Positions 26,801-40,200 of a stretch of DNA of 64,000 nt are shown piece by piece (positions within the stretch are counted from its first letter, which is position 1; each line of letters opens with the position of its first letter). The position numbers and the translations under genes were made by a program. This DNA is from Rhopalosiphum padi (lineage: Eukaryota; Arthropoda; Insecta; Hemiptera; Aphididae): positions 44,983,019 to 45,047,018 of the forward strand of contig NC_083600.1 of the NCBI RefSeq assembly GCF_020882245.1. Reading direction: 5' to 3'. A model generated the notes under the pieces. That model was not told where the DNA came from and did not search any database. It saw only the letters and a program-made list of their open reading frames with translations.

Positions 26801-28235
26801 GATGGCCATATAAAAAAATGTGATCCCTGTTCGATATCACAAATTATATTTAATAAATTCTAAATTTACAAGTATTGCAAGTACAGCAGTATAGTAAATT
26901 TGTATACAGATATTATTATAGTGCTGTTGATGTTCTCTGTTGAAATATTGAAGGACATTACTATAACTTTAATTTATCATATGAACTTTGTTGTTCCATA
27001 ATTTTATACCTAGGTATGTGTTGAAAAAGATGAATTTAGTATTTACATACCCATTAATATTTGAAGAGGTAATAGCCAGGATTTTCGTCTACCAATTGAG
27101 TTTATATAGAGTGCGTCAATAATTGGAGCCCATAAGAGTTTAATGCTATAAGGCCATAATGCCATACTAAATGCTGCCTAAAAAATAAAACAAAAAATAA
27201 TAATTTTAATGACAGTATTAAAAATTAAATAATAATTATTCAAAATATATTATTTAATTTGTTTGATATAGAAAAAAATTGTACCTAATTAAAGACGTTA
27301 GATAAAATTAAAACTTTAAACACGGACACAATTCCCCTTTATTTATTGCTGAAGTTAATACTGAATAAAATTATATTTAATACATGTCATTATTTCATTT
27401 ATAATAGTAACAATTTATATATATACAGGGCGATTATTTTATTAAAGAACACTCATTATTTTAAAATATATTAACATTATAATTGTTTAAGTATTTTACT
27501 TTTTCAGCAGAGTGGAGAAACTATGAAGGATACCCCGTAAAATATTGGTTTACTACTTGGCTCACCTAAACTTAAAATACATATACGAGTAAGTTATAAC
27601 TTGTAAACTACTAGTCCAAATCTCAATTTTTATTTATTGAAACATTCCGAAAAGTATTTTTTCAGAATATGACATAAATTTAAAAAAAAAATGAAAAAAA
27701 TAAAAGTATATAATATTATCATTCCAAAAAGAAAAAAAAAAGAAAAATATTAGCGATAAAAAATAATTGTTTTGTTTTGACTAGAAATTAAGAAAAAAAA
27801 TGTTTTTCAACAAAATTTATAGATTTTTAAATAATTAATATTGTCCGATAAATGAATCGTCTAGTATAGTATTTTAATCAAAAACGGTTCATTTAAAAGA
27901 AATTCACTTTATCTAAGTTTAAAAATTGAATTTTGTGTTTTATAATACATGTGTCATGTGTAAATTGATCCCTTTTCGAATTAATTAATTTTATAAAATA
28001 AATTAATATATACATATTCACTTACTTGATCTTTATATGTTACCATTTCTTTACTCTGTAAAATCAACGGAAGAGCTGTGGATATGCCTATAGGAAATCC
28101 TTGTATTGTGTATAGTAATATTAATAGGAATATATTCAACCGATCTCCGTCCAGGTTTGGTTTTTCTGACTTAGATTTGAGCGATACTTCATGTACCCCA
28201 GCTGGATCATCTTTATCTTTGGTTGATTTGATCAT
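20884..28235 (-). CDS. SLC33A1: Acetyl-CoA transporter AT-1-like, copy A (nine exons, 526 aa)
   Basis: Coding exons, 5' to 3' on the minus strand: 28235-28026, 27177-27051, 26826-26667, 26598-26444, 25793-25606, 23813-23629, 22045-21919, 21441-21226, 21096-20884. All have GT donors and AG acceptors, and phases (0,1,2,1,0,2,0,0) agree with copies B and C. The joined frame is open, 526 residues plus TGA; the vertebrate protein is about 550. SLC33A1 is a multi-pass MFS-type protein that moves acetyl-CoA from cytosol into the ER lumen for protein acetylation. Family blocks visible: LLYTIQGFPIGIS in exon 1, GRRKSWLLPLQ in exon 2, ATQDIAVDGW in exon 3, NVSYASLC in exon 4, GVPKDDIM in exon 6, GGTYMTLYNT in exon 8. 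It is diverged: the usual PLIIAKYTSGPKP stretch reads PMFICKYVTSSKP, and LNTxSNLG reads YNTFYFLG. Exons 5 and 7 are each one codon shorter than in C. AATAAA signals lie at 20786-20796 on the minus strand. Likely a working but fast-evolving paralogue; substrate not certain. Confidence 0.87.
25975..26060 (+). repeat. Fragment related to the 49082-49209 miniature element
   Basis: Inside intron 4 of copy A, the string ATTTTTTCTTGG followed by GGGCTGATCAATT and TGCC corresponds, on the opposite strand, to the end of the element at 49082-49209 (GGCTGATCAATTTT). It indicates a shared low-copy repeat family. Boundaries are uncertain. Confidence 0.35.
27427..27470 (+). mobile_element. Possible solo mariner-type terminus
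   Basis: TATACAGGGCGATTATTTTA in intron 1 of copy A has the TA plus CAGGG start seen in mariner-type elements. No inverted partner was found, so this is tentative. Confidence 0.25.
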
Positions 28236-31200
28236 GATTTTTTATTATACTATAGTACTTGGCCGTTAAAAAATATTTTAGTTTTTAAGTTTTACTAGTG
28301 AACACAAATTGGTGAAACAAACTAAACAAAATAGTGTAATTCTATTCAAATTTTTTTATATTACTGTCATTGTATATTACATGTTATACAATTTTAAAAA
28401 GAGAATACGATGATTTTGATAAAGTATTGTTAAGTATAAATAAATATAATCAATTCAAAATAATATCCATTTAATTTAGTAACCAATAAAGTATTATATT
28501 AATTATTTATTTTGTCTAAAGATAATATATATTTATATTATAATTGAACATAATTTTTTAATTGTTATCTTCTAAAATACTTTGTTATTCATAAAGTAAG
28601 AATTTTATAAACAATTGTGAACGTGTTCGCATCGGTCACGACTAATACAGATTAAAATTGATATAAAAAAAAAAAGTTTTTAGTATTTTTGAAGCCTTGT
28701 GTGTTAATTAAAAACGAACATAATATAATACCTATCTATAAGACATTATAATATTATCTAACGCTTTATTTATTAAAAATCTTGGTAATGATGTTTGATG
28801 TAAATATTTCCCGCGATATTTAGAAGGGTTGAGGAAGGTATAATAGTATGCACAATGATGATCGGTCAAAGTCCTACGTTAGACTGAAAGGTTTATAACC
28901 AGTACCTATTTGATGTAGGAACGTTACTAAATCGGTAAAACCAGTTATCCACATCGTCTGGCTACACAGAATGTTATCGGTTAACGGTTACGACCTTCAC
29001 CTTAAGATGATGTCCAATTTCATTTTCACTGGTTTTATGGTTATTATTTAATGTACTTCTAGTCGGAACCACGAGGTTGAGGTAAGTCTGCGAGGTATGT
29101 GCAAAGTATAATCTGCCAAAGTAAATTATTCGCGAGCCACTTATTAGAAATGTTCAATCCTTTGAGGTGAATTATGAGCAACACTAAACGCACATCCAAA
29201 GGAATTTCACAAATGCAATAGTAACTTGTAATAGTAATATATTATATGTAAGTACATGTTAGTTGATCAAATGTAAAAAATATTACTTTTTACAAAACAT
29301 CATACGATACAGGACGATAATATTATGTTACTCTGGTCGGCCGTAATTTATTTATTATAATTTATAATTATTCACCGCCCGAAGACTATTATAGTTATCA
29401 ACAACGTATTACTTATTAGTTATTATACGTATACGAAATATTATTTATAGGTATATCATGAAGAAATTAGCTTAATAATATTGATCGGGAATTACACATA
29501 ACATCATAATCACGTATAAAAAAAAAAAAAACACGATAACAAAAATAAAATATTACTCACGTACTAGGTGCAACCATCATAAATTAAATCATACAGTTAA
29601 TCACATATTGTATTATATTAGTACAGACGTCTATGCGTCAATGCGCGGATTCAGGGTACTGAATATCCGTTCACTGCGCCTAATACTACGCGATAGTCCA
29701 GTTAATCTCGACACGGCGATCGCATTTCGTTAGGCGAAGCAACAGCGGTGCGAAATTTACTCGTATATACTTCAAGTAAACTAGAGCGACAGGCATTCGG
29801 CTGGTTCGAGTAAATATTCATAAGTCGGCCGACTCCGTGATATATCGCACTTGTCTTGGATTAGTAAGCGATTGGATATATAAAATCTTGGTACTGGTAA
29901 CATGTAATAAGAGTCGATAGACTACCCGATGTCATTAGTTTTCCATGTTCAAAAGCAGCGACGCAAGAACCTCGGTTATTGGTGTAGAGAAAATATTTTA
30001 ACGGGCTTTTTCGGCTTTTCAGTTTTTCTGGATTTTCAAGTAAACCGCTATAGGTATAGGAATTATTGTGTACTTTTAAATTTTTATTCTTGTTCGATTT
30101 TCTATATTCATACAATATTATATGGATCGCGTTATGTTTTGAATCACAACAAAATTAAAAATCAAATTAATTCATTGAAAATTGTTAGATATTTTTTTTA
30201 AAATGTTTTGGATAACTCTAACAAATAATAAAATGAATAAATAATATACTAATATTAAATAAACAAAATCTCCAATCAAATAGAATACGTCTGGGACACT
30301 CCTTAAAAACGTCAAAAGAAAATGTTATTCAAACGCGTCATTTAAAAACCAATACAAGAATTTAAAAATATGAGGTCGAAATAAATTAAGGATTATCAAG
30401 GTTAAGTAGGTAGGCTACTTTAAATAAACAAAATAACTTACTAGGAATTAATTTTTTTTTTTTTATAGTTTACAACAATAACGCGTAGTAAAATATATTT
30501 TTGGCACCAACGACGAGGTTATTATTTGATATAATTATATTATAATATTTTACACTATTTTTCGGTTATATATTAAATTAGTTGATGGAGATCAGGTTTC
30601 ATTTAATGATGAATCCGCGAGATTTCGTGTGCGATACGAATATGGCCTACTCGAAGGCGGTTAATTATGACACGTTATTTCTTGTATTTTATGACTGGTC
30701 TGAGAGATGGCAGGTCTCTAAGTTGATTATTTTGTAAATCAAACCATTATCGATGCGTATGATATCAATTGAGTGTACAACCGCCAACTGGAAGATAAAA
30801 AACAGTCCACGGCGGTGGTGGGGGGGGGGGCGATATAATGTTGATGTGTCCAAGTGGGACGATAAAAAACACCGAAATCAAATAGTTTGTATCTATTATA
30901 TAACTCTTAATAGTGTTATATTGTGCGTGTTCTAGTACAGTGACCTAAGTATACTTTTCAATGATAACTCCGTTATTGTCTTGTTATTATTAATTTAAAA
31001 AAAACTGGTTTGGAAGTAAAATTGAGGTTTCCTTCTAAATCGAATAATTAAACTGATTTGTTGTTTTTTTACCTTTACTGCAACTATCTAAATATCTCGT
31101 GTAACGAAAGTTTTTCTCAGCACAAAAATATAACACTCAAACATTTCATCAAACTCCTCTCCGAATATTTGTTTTTTCACCGTTTACCAAATCTAGAGAA

Positions 31201-34200
31201 GGATAATTCGTCTAAAAAAAGAAGGAATAATTAAAATCATATTATCATTTTAATAATAAAAAATATAGACTAGAGGCTCTACGAATATATGACCGATTCT
31301 ATAAATCATTCCGACGGTAGAAATTTTCAGTGTATTTACAATGATACAGGATCGGTAAAATCGAATTTATTTCAAAAAGTTTTTGAAAGTATATATTATA
31401 CTATAAACTACTGAGGTAAACATTGATTAAATTATCTTTGATTAACTACGCATTTATATAACAAGTATTTCGACATATTATTTTGTTATCTCAGTAAGTA
31501 CCACCTCCATACTTAATTATTCTAATATATAATATGATTAGTATATGAACATTTTATAATAGAAATTCATACCCATATTATACAATATAATATGAAATTT
31601 ATACCAAACAGTTGATTATGCTTGTTCCTGGCAGCCAATTTTCACTTGACTAATTTTTTATGTTTCAAATAATTTCCAAATAAAAAATCTCATTTTTCCT
31701 TGCGTATTACTTAAATAATATTTCAGATGGTAAACGATTACAGTGGATGTGTCTGATTTCTAAATATTTTAAAAGTTGAATTAGTTTAGTCATTTCCGTC
31801 AAGTATTCACAGTTCACACACCATATGAATATAATATAAGTTACAATGCTAGGTCAGGCCCCGGCATAGAGGAATATATTATAATCTTGTAAAGTAGGCG
31901 GCCCGGTATGTAGTATGTACGAGGACGAACACGTTGCAGACACCCTGCATAAAAAAATACTAAATACGATCCCGATAATCTGGTTAGTGAATAATTTTCA
32001 TTGAGACATGAAGTACTTATAAACTATACATATATGTAATACATATGCATAATATTATCTTATATACATAAGACTGAAATAAATATTTTAGTAACGGGTT
32101 AACATGTGAACAACTAATCCAATCTTAAAACATTAATGCATTTTATTTTAATTTATAGAGCATACCCAGGAAAACTTTTAGCCATAGTTTTAATTGAATA
32201 TATATAATATACAATATTAATAAGCAATTTATTAAATTACATTTTTTTTTATTATAAATATCAGCAAAATGTGTGCAATTATTGGAACGATGCACTGCAG
32301 TTAATACATAATATATGATCGAAAATAATGATATTCAAAAACGATGACTCTGATGAATCTTCCTACATTTTTTCATTGAAGATTTATACCAGCCGTTAAT
32401 CGAGACAAGATTTCAAAAATATTCGTTGGCACACATTGTTTTTCTAATGTTCCACTTAACCACTGAAGAATATAATTTTTTTCGTACTGTTGTTTCAAAT
32501 ACTACTTTGCTTTTTATTCATAATGTAGCCGAATTCCGGGCATATATTTCGCAGACATGTTCAAATAATTTATGTTGTGACCGCCGACCGGCGAACAGCT
32601 ACGTGATATTGTTGGTGCAAAACATAATACGCGGCACAGTGTAATCAAAAGTAGAAAACCAGATTATTTATACTTAATGCACCAAAAAAAAAAAAATCCA
32701 AATGAGGTATTAAAGTTTATAGTGAGGTTATTAAATAATGTAAAGAAATTTGTAAATATAGTTTGAAGAATCATAAAATTATATCGTAAATATTTATTAT
32801 TTAGCTAGCGCATTATATAATACTAGAATACATAATATAATATATATTATTACTATTTATTTATAAATCTAAAATACTGGCATACACAATATAATTACTA
32901 TTTATTTGTAAATCTAAAATAACTATCTATAATTATCATATTATAATAGTTGTACAAGTATTATAAGTTACAACATAAACGACACGTACCATGAAAGACG
33001 CAACATGTAATTTTTTTGAAAATTACTATAATTAGAATGCGCTATAATGTAATTCTAATTATTTATCATGTTGAAATATGTTATTCAGATTTTTATTTTC
33101 ATATCGATAATTTTCTTATCAGTTATGTACAACAATCCGTGAATCACTTAGCTCGGCAAAATATGTTATTAAAAATAAAATAAAACAAGCCCTAATAAAA
33201 TCGTTTTAAAAACAAATTATTCGAATTGAAATAGTGATTATTAATAATCAAATGTGTATGCTTTAATTAAAAATCACTGTACAAGTTTAAAAACCAAACT
33301 CTTAGTTTATCAAATTATACTTAAACATGTAAAGATTATAGCTCTGAGGCAAGCAATAAATCAAATTTAAATAGATTCAAAGCTTTCCAAAATATTGCAG
33401 TCCAGTCCAACGTATGCATCACCGTCTCTATTCAGTCAACCACACATTTTTAATATGCGCTTTCATTGGTGACTTCAAAATTATACTAATCGCACAATAA
33501 ATATTTTATCCATCTTAACACTGCCAGGAAATCCTCAACGGAGAAAAAAAACGACGATGCTTTTGCTAAATTAATTATATTAACATTATAACAGAAATTA
33601 ACATATAAATGTTACATAATAATAATAAGTAAGTAGTTATCGGCAAAAAAAAAAAAAGAGGAGAAACAAACCGAGTAATGGCTTTGGTTAATTCTTTCGT
33701 TTCTCTATCATACTGTATTAATTTGTAATTGCATTATGAATTTAATTGTATAAATAATTCATTTCAAATACAAATTTAAAGAAGTCGACTAGTTGGTAAA
33801 CGTTCTACTGTAGTATTATAGTTAGTAGGTGTATAAGTAGGCCTGTGTAACCTACGGATGTGTTCAACTTGAATTCGATCATAAATATTATAGTGCATAC
33901 GAAAAACGATTTTGAGTAGAGACAATTAACCAGCATTACTAAGTAGAGTTTATTGAATATAAACATACAGTCATTATGCGACACACCTATAACGTTATAC
34001 AGTATAAACAAGGAACGACTTAAAATAAATATAAATATTTTAAAAATATAATTGCGTACATGGTAAAATATAATAATATTTTCAACATATTATGAACTTT
34101 AAACGCATATACAAAAAAAATATGCCCATCTATATTTAAATATTTTTAAATTGCTATAAGATCAACTTATGTGGGATCTTGTATTACCTTTCCAAGGCGT

Positions 34201-37200
34201 CAACTGGACAAATAAACATATTATAAACATTTGATAAAAATTAAGTATATACGGTTATTTATTTTTAAATTATGAAAAAATAACAAAAATGACATTATTG
34301 AAAAGCAAAATTTCGGTTTGCGTAAATAATAAAAAATGTCCGTTGTTTTCATGTTTCCCCTCAAATCTCAGTTATTAAGAAACGAGTTGTATAATTTGTT
34401 GCTTTTAAATCCACCAAAATACCAACTATATTCCCTTTTTTATCGTAAAAACTATTGAAGATGGATATTAACGCATTTTTTCTGTTCAAAAAGATATGAC
34501 AGACCACAAAAATGAAAATAATAAAACATACATCATTGTAATATTAATATATTCAATTCATTATTTTCGCTAATAATTTGAAACAGATTCAGAGTGATGT
34601 AGCCGATACGAATGATATTCTGGTAACTATAGCATGTTGTTAAATATCCTCTATGTTGTTTTTATTATTTTTTTTCATAAAACTTATCTAACTTTTTATC
34701 ACTATTCCCGCAGGAAATTCAGGCCTAACTTTACATTAAAATCGATTACATTCATATGTGGTAAATGCGAACCAGAAGAGAAAGGGGAATACTCAACCCT
34801 CTAATCAGTGTAATGGAAACTTATATAGAGAGTTACGTCCGGAATTCCATCTAGTATATATCCATGAAATATTCAGAGCCGCCTCAGCAACACGTTTCAT
34901 GTAACATGTAGTTTTTAGATAGATTTATATAATTTGATTGTATAATATTTAATAAGCTATTTTGTTTTAAAATTGATTCAAGAAATTAATTATATTTATC
35001 GTAAACACTAAACAGCAATAAATAACCTTAACTAGAAAAATACAGGAACTAGAATATTTTGTGACTAATTAGTTATTAAAAGTAATAATATAACGTTATA
35101 TAATATTTAGTACAAAAATTATATTATTTTTTATCAAAATTAAAAATACTTTTAAAGAATATTATAACCCATTAAAGATTTCATATTTATAAAAATTAAA
35201 TTGCGAGACGAGAAACAATGGGACAGGTAAAATGTGAAATCTACATAAAGTCGGATCTAACGTTCGGAAATAATAAAAATAATACACCTATTTTCATTTA
35301 AATATAAATATTTAATTATAAAATTAAATAAACACTTTTGAAAAAAAAATTTACTTCGCTGACAGTTGAGTAGTTGCCTACCTTTGTTTTAAAGACGAAC
35401 AATTTTCCACACGAATACAAATATGTATTTATGTGGTAATTTTTGTAATTATCGTCTGTTTATATTTATGTAAATATTAATTAATTTACATTCATAATAT
35501 TTTTAGAGTTATTAACCGATAAAAAATCACTAAAGTGATTACTATAAAATAATATTACAATAATTAGAAATTTATTAAATATATATTATATATATACAAT
35601 ATAGTTCTTACACAGTAAACTATAGTTAAAACATTTCTTATACAAAAAGGATAGGAATTCAAATAATAGTCGTAAAAACTGTTTAACAGTATTATAAGAT
35701 TTTGAAAATGTTCGACTCTTTGAAGGTTATAGCTAATAAATTCGGAAATTTTTAATACTAAAATCTGATAACCAAACATATTATAACCTGTTAAGTAAAT
35801 TCATTTTGGCACTGTATACTATTATGATTTTAAAGATTTTAGAATAGACAGTGGATTTTTGATAATTTTACAAATATAAAATAGTTTTCGGAACATTACT
35901 TTTTTTCGACGCACTGAACGGGTTATTTACAAGCTTTATTTTATGTTTCTAACTATTTCTCGACATTTTTAACATTTTGTTTCGATTAATAGGTATTATA
36001 AGATTTATAAGCGTAAGTCTTTTTAAAACTCATCATTACAATATTTACTATATCTTGTTTTCAATAATGAAAATTAAAAAACGTCGGTACTTTGTTTGAT
36101 TTACTACTCAGCCGACCTGCCACTATTGTGTAAAACTGTATAAAAAAAAAAAATTACAACGATGAACCTATACAGTTAATTATACCCAAAATACTCAAGA
36201 AAGTATATTATACGTAAGAAAATGTTACTTTCGTGTATGAATCCCGGTTTACCCGTCCTAGATCCGGTCCGAGTCTATAATATCAGTCGAAAAACAAGGA
36301 TAAGACGTCGTACGCAAAGCGATCAACCGATAACTGATTTTAAATTCCGATAGCCATTACTTGTACTATAAAAATATGCTGTTTTTCCAAACATAGTGAT
36401 GGTCGAATGACATCGTTATGAATTATAGTGATATTAAAATATTTGCTTCGTAATATTAAGTAAGATATTATGACTGAATTTTGTATGCGTGTAGGTACTT
36501 GTAATATAATTTCCTGTTGCAAATTAATCTATAGTGTTATTATTCAAATACATTTTTACATATATCATTAAGGCCTAACTTAACTTCATTCAACTAAACA
36601 CGATACAAAAATAACTGTCGATGTATAAGATTTATTGATTGTAGGTAAATACACGTTCGCATATTATTCAACTTATCCAGTTTATCAGATGCGCGCCATT
36701 TGGTATGAATGAAAAATTTGCACCTGTTTTATTTATGTAAAATGCCATCTTTGGCTTGCAAAAAATAATAATAAATCGTCAATATGTGTTTTAAATCTTA
36801 CATTGAGTCGGTTTTTTATTCATTATTTTTATGGGCAGAGTGAATGTAGCGATTTTACATGTAATGCGTATACTTTATTACGTTTTTTTCTTGTATCTAT
36901 CATCAACTTTTTGGGCACTTAAAATACTCGGATTTTAAAATTTCCGGACGGTCTCTGGTAGTAAACTGGATCTTGTTAGGTCTTTGGACGGTTAAAAGAA
37001 AAATAGATAACTATTGTACTACAATTCACATGCTATTTAGCATTTACCTGTATTTTAATATCATAATCCGAAATTTCAAAACCTTCATTATGATTGATAC
37101 TAGAATAGTATAATATAATATTACCAATAAAATATATTTGTTAAAATCAATATCATGTGGTACTTAGTATGTCAAAATGTTTTCCATGGACGTTTGAGAT

Positions 37201-40200
37201 AACTGCGTAACGTTACCGGCGTCATGTAGTTAACCACTTACCGGCTACGGCATCGTGACTATATATTTTAATGATTTCCCCGCCCACAAATAAATATACA
37301 TTTCGCCATATAACGCAATAGTCAAGAAAGTCGTAGAGAGGGAAAAAGTGACATTTTCAGTCCTAATAAATTAAAACTAATATTATTTACTATCCATTAA
37401 GTATAAGTAAATACTAGTATAAATTAATACTACTACAACAATTATTAAGATATAAAACTTGTTTCATAATAAATAATATAGGTTTATAAAAATACATTTT
37501 TTTAATTAAATAGTATTCCGAATTGATATTATAATGTATTCTCGTGATGAGTGTCGATATTTATGTGTACATATAGCGGTGCATAAAAATTGAGTCCCGT
37601 TATTTTTATAGTGTAAGTTGAGTCCTAACGTAGGTACGTTTAAAAATTAAGACCATGATGTATCCGAATTGAAGCTTAGGGTTTCTCGTATTTATACTAA
37701 ATTATCTTAATTAATACAAGATAATAATGTTTGTAAAAGACCATGTAAACACTTGCACATAAACAGCTTGTTGCAAATTATACTATTACTCCAACAACTG
37801 CGGATGATTTAAATTTAATGAGGAAAAATATTCATTATGCCAGATCTTCATTGGTTACAAAATTACCTAAGAACAGTAGGGAGATTTGCTGATGACGACG
37901 TACATACAATTTTAAAATACTTAACTATTAAAGAAATAATAAATCATTATTATTTTTCAACGAACATGATTTCAACAATTTATATTATTGTTGTTACTTG
38001 TTTACCGCCAACTTAAAGTGCTTGAGTAATTAAATATAATATTTCAATATATTATGTATGTATGTGATCGATTTATTACCATCGGGAATACAACTGTTAC
38101 AGTCGATTTTATTTAATATGAAACAATTAGTGCATTTTTTGGGTTAGGAAATCAATTCGTAGAGGATTATACTGGGCTGCAGGTACTCAAAAATGTTTGT
38201 ATTTTTAAATTTATTATAATAAGAGATTTTAATTACAAAATTCTTTAAATATATCTATGTTTATTTATTAACAATAATAATAAATTAATATTATTTTTCT
38301 TTTACTCTAAACCTTTATTAGGTCATTTAATTTATCAAAATAAATAGAACACAATACGGTGTAATGTTACTTCAAAACGTATATATAAAAAATATCTTTT
38401 AACTCTTTGCTACGTACAAAGAGAATAATGGCATTGACATATAAAAATGACATGACAGAATCATGTATCATTCCGAGTACTCATCATTTCTTTATTTTTT
38501 ATGATATCTATATGAAACCCTATGGCCATTAATCATTATTAATGGACATGTTTATTAAGTACACTATATAGAGTGCTCATAATATAATTACTATAATAAT
38601 TATTGTAGTCCAATGATCGAATGTTCACTGACATAGACTGTCTGGTCTGATTTATTTATTTTATTATTTGCAACAATATTTTACCAATTTCTGTCCATTA
38701 TAAAAGATATCTTTCAATAAACTGAAATATCTTAATAAAATCTTAATAAAAATCTTAATAAGAAATATTTAACACCAGTAGGTATTTGTTTCCAAAATAT
38801 ATATATATAGGTATATACTTTATAAGGTAATATATTTTTCGATCGGGCATTAGCGAGAATAAGAAAAAACAACTGAGTAGAAAAATCAAAACACTGTTAT
38901 TATAAAATCAAGTTGAGCGCATACGCAAGCGCGAATGTACTTAAAATAATTGTCTGTTACAGTAGACCATATAATTATTATATTAGTAACCATTTCAAGC
39001 AATAGATATAATGTACCAGTGCCTTCTCGAGAGGGTAGACCTTAGATGAATATAAAAATATAAATAAGTTTATATCTAATTATTATATTAAGGTTTGTGT
39101 GATAGTTGTACATCAATATAAAATGATAATAACCATGGTTTATTAACTAATTAATAGTTAATAACGTATTTATAGCTATTTAGTTGTGGCATCGACTTAC
39201 TATATTAATAAATGTCATCACTAGAAAACGATTTTTAATTTAGTACAAAACTAAAAATATTTAAATGCATATTTAATTATAACTTTATATGTATTTTTTT
39301 TAAATCTCCCATGTTTATTACTTGATGAAAATCGTGCCTTTAAGTATAAATCATTATATTAGGAATAACAACAACATTATTTATATTAGTATATATGGTT
39401 TTATATTAAGGTTTTTACTACTGTTTATAAAAGTGTTAAAAATTAATAACATCTTTTTAAGTAATATGAAATCTCAATTTTTTTTATCATATAAGAACAA
39501 TTAAAAATAATATACATTTTAAAGTTTTTATTTTCATAATGATCAAAATTGCCTACGCGTTCTTTACTATGTAATGCGATAAAAAAACTACAAAATAGCA
39601 AATGTATACAAGAAACATGAATTTATCACAGAATTATTTAAAAATATTTAGAATATTATATTTGTGTAAATGTATTTATAATTTAATGAAATTCAATTCT
39701 AAATTAATACCATAAAAAAATATTTATTTCATTTAAAGCCCATTCCTTAATATTACCAGTAATCTTTTAGCAAAATATGTCAAGATCGAATTTTAGTCCG
39801 ATATTTTACCACTAGAGTGCCTTATATGTAATAAAAAATACTAGATTAATTTTTTACTAATATTTATGGCTGACTATAAAAGTACTTTAAGATTTAATTT
39901 GGTGTAAACGATATAAAACCATTTCGAATATCAATTATTTTTATTCGATTATCTGATAATGAAACAACGAAATCACATGCAAATAATATGAATTTATAAC
40001 CATAATATGTTAAGCATAGTAAAAAAACACGTCGCATCATATAAATTATGTTTAAGTCTACAATTATTGCGTTTCAATTTATTGCACTACTAATATTATT
40101 ATGGATATCAATTAAGACCAAGGAGCATGGCGAATTTAGAAATATCCGGACTTAACATATAATAACAAATAACATCTCTCTGTAAATACCATAAAACAGC

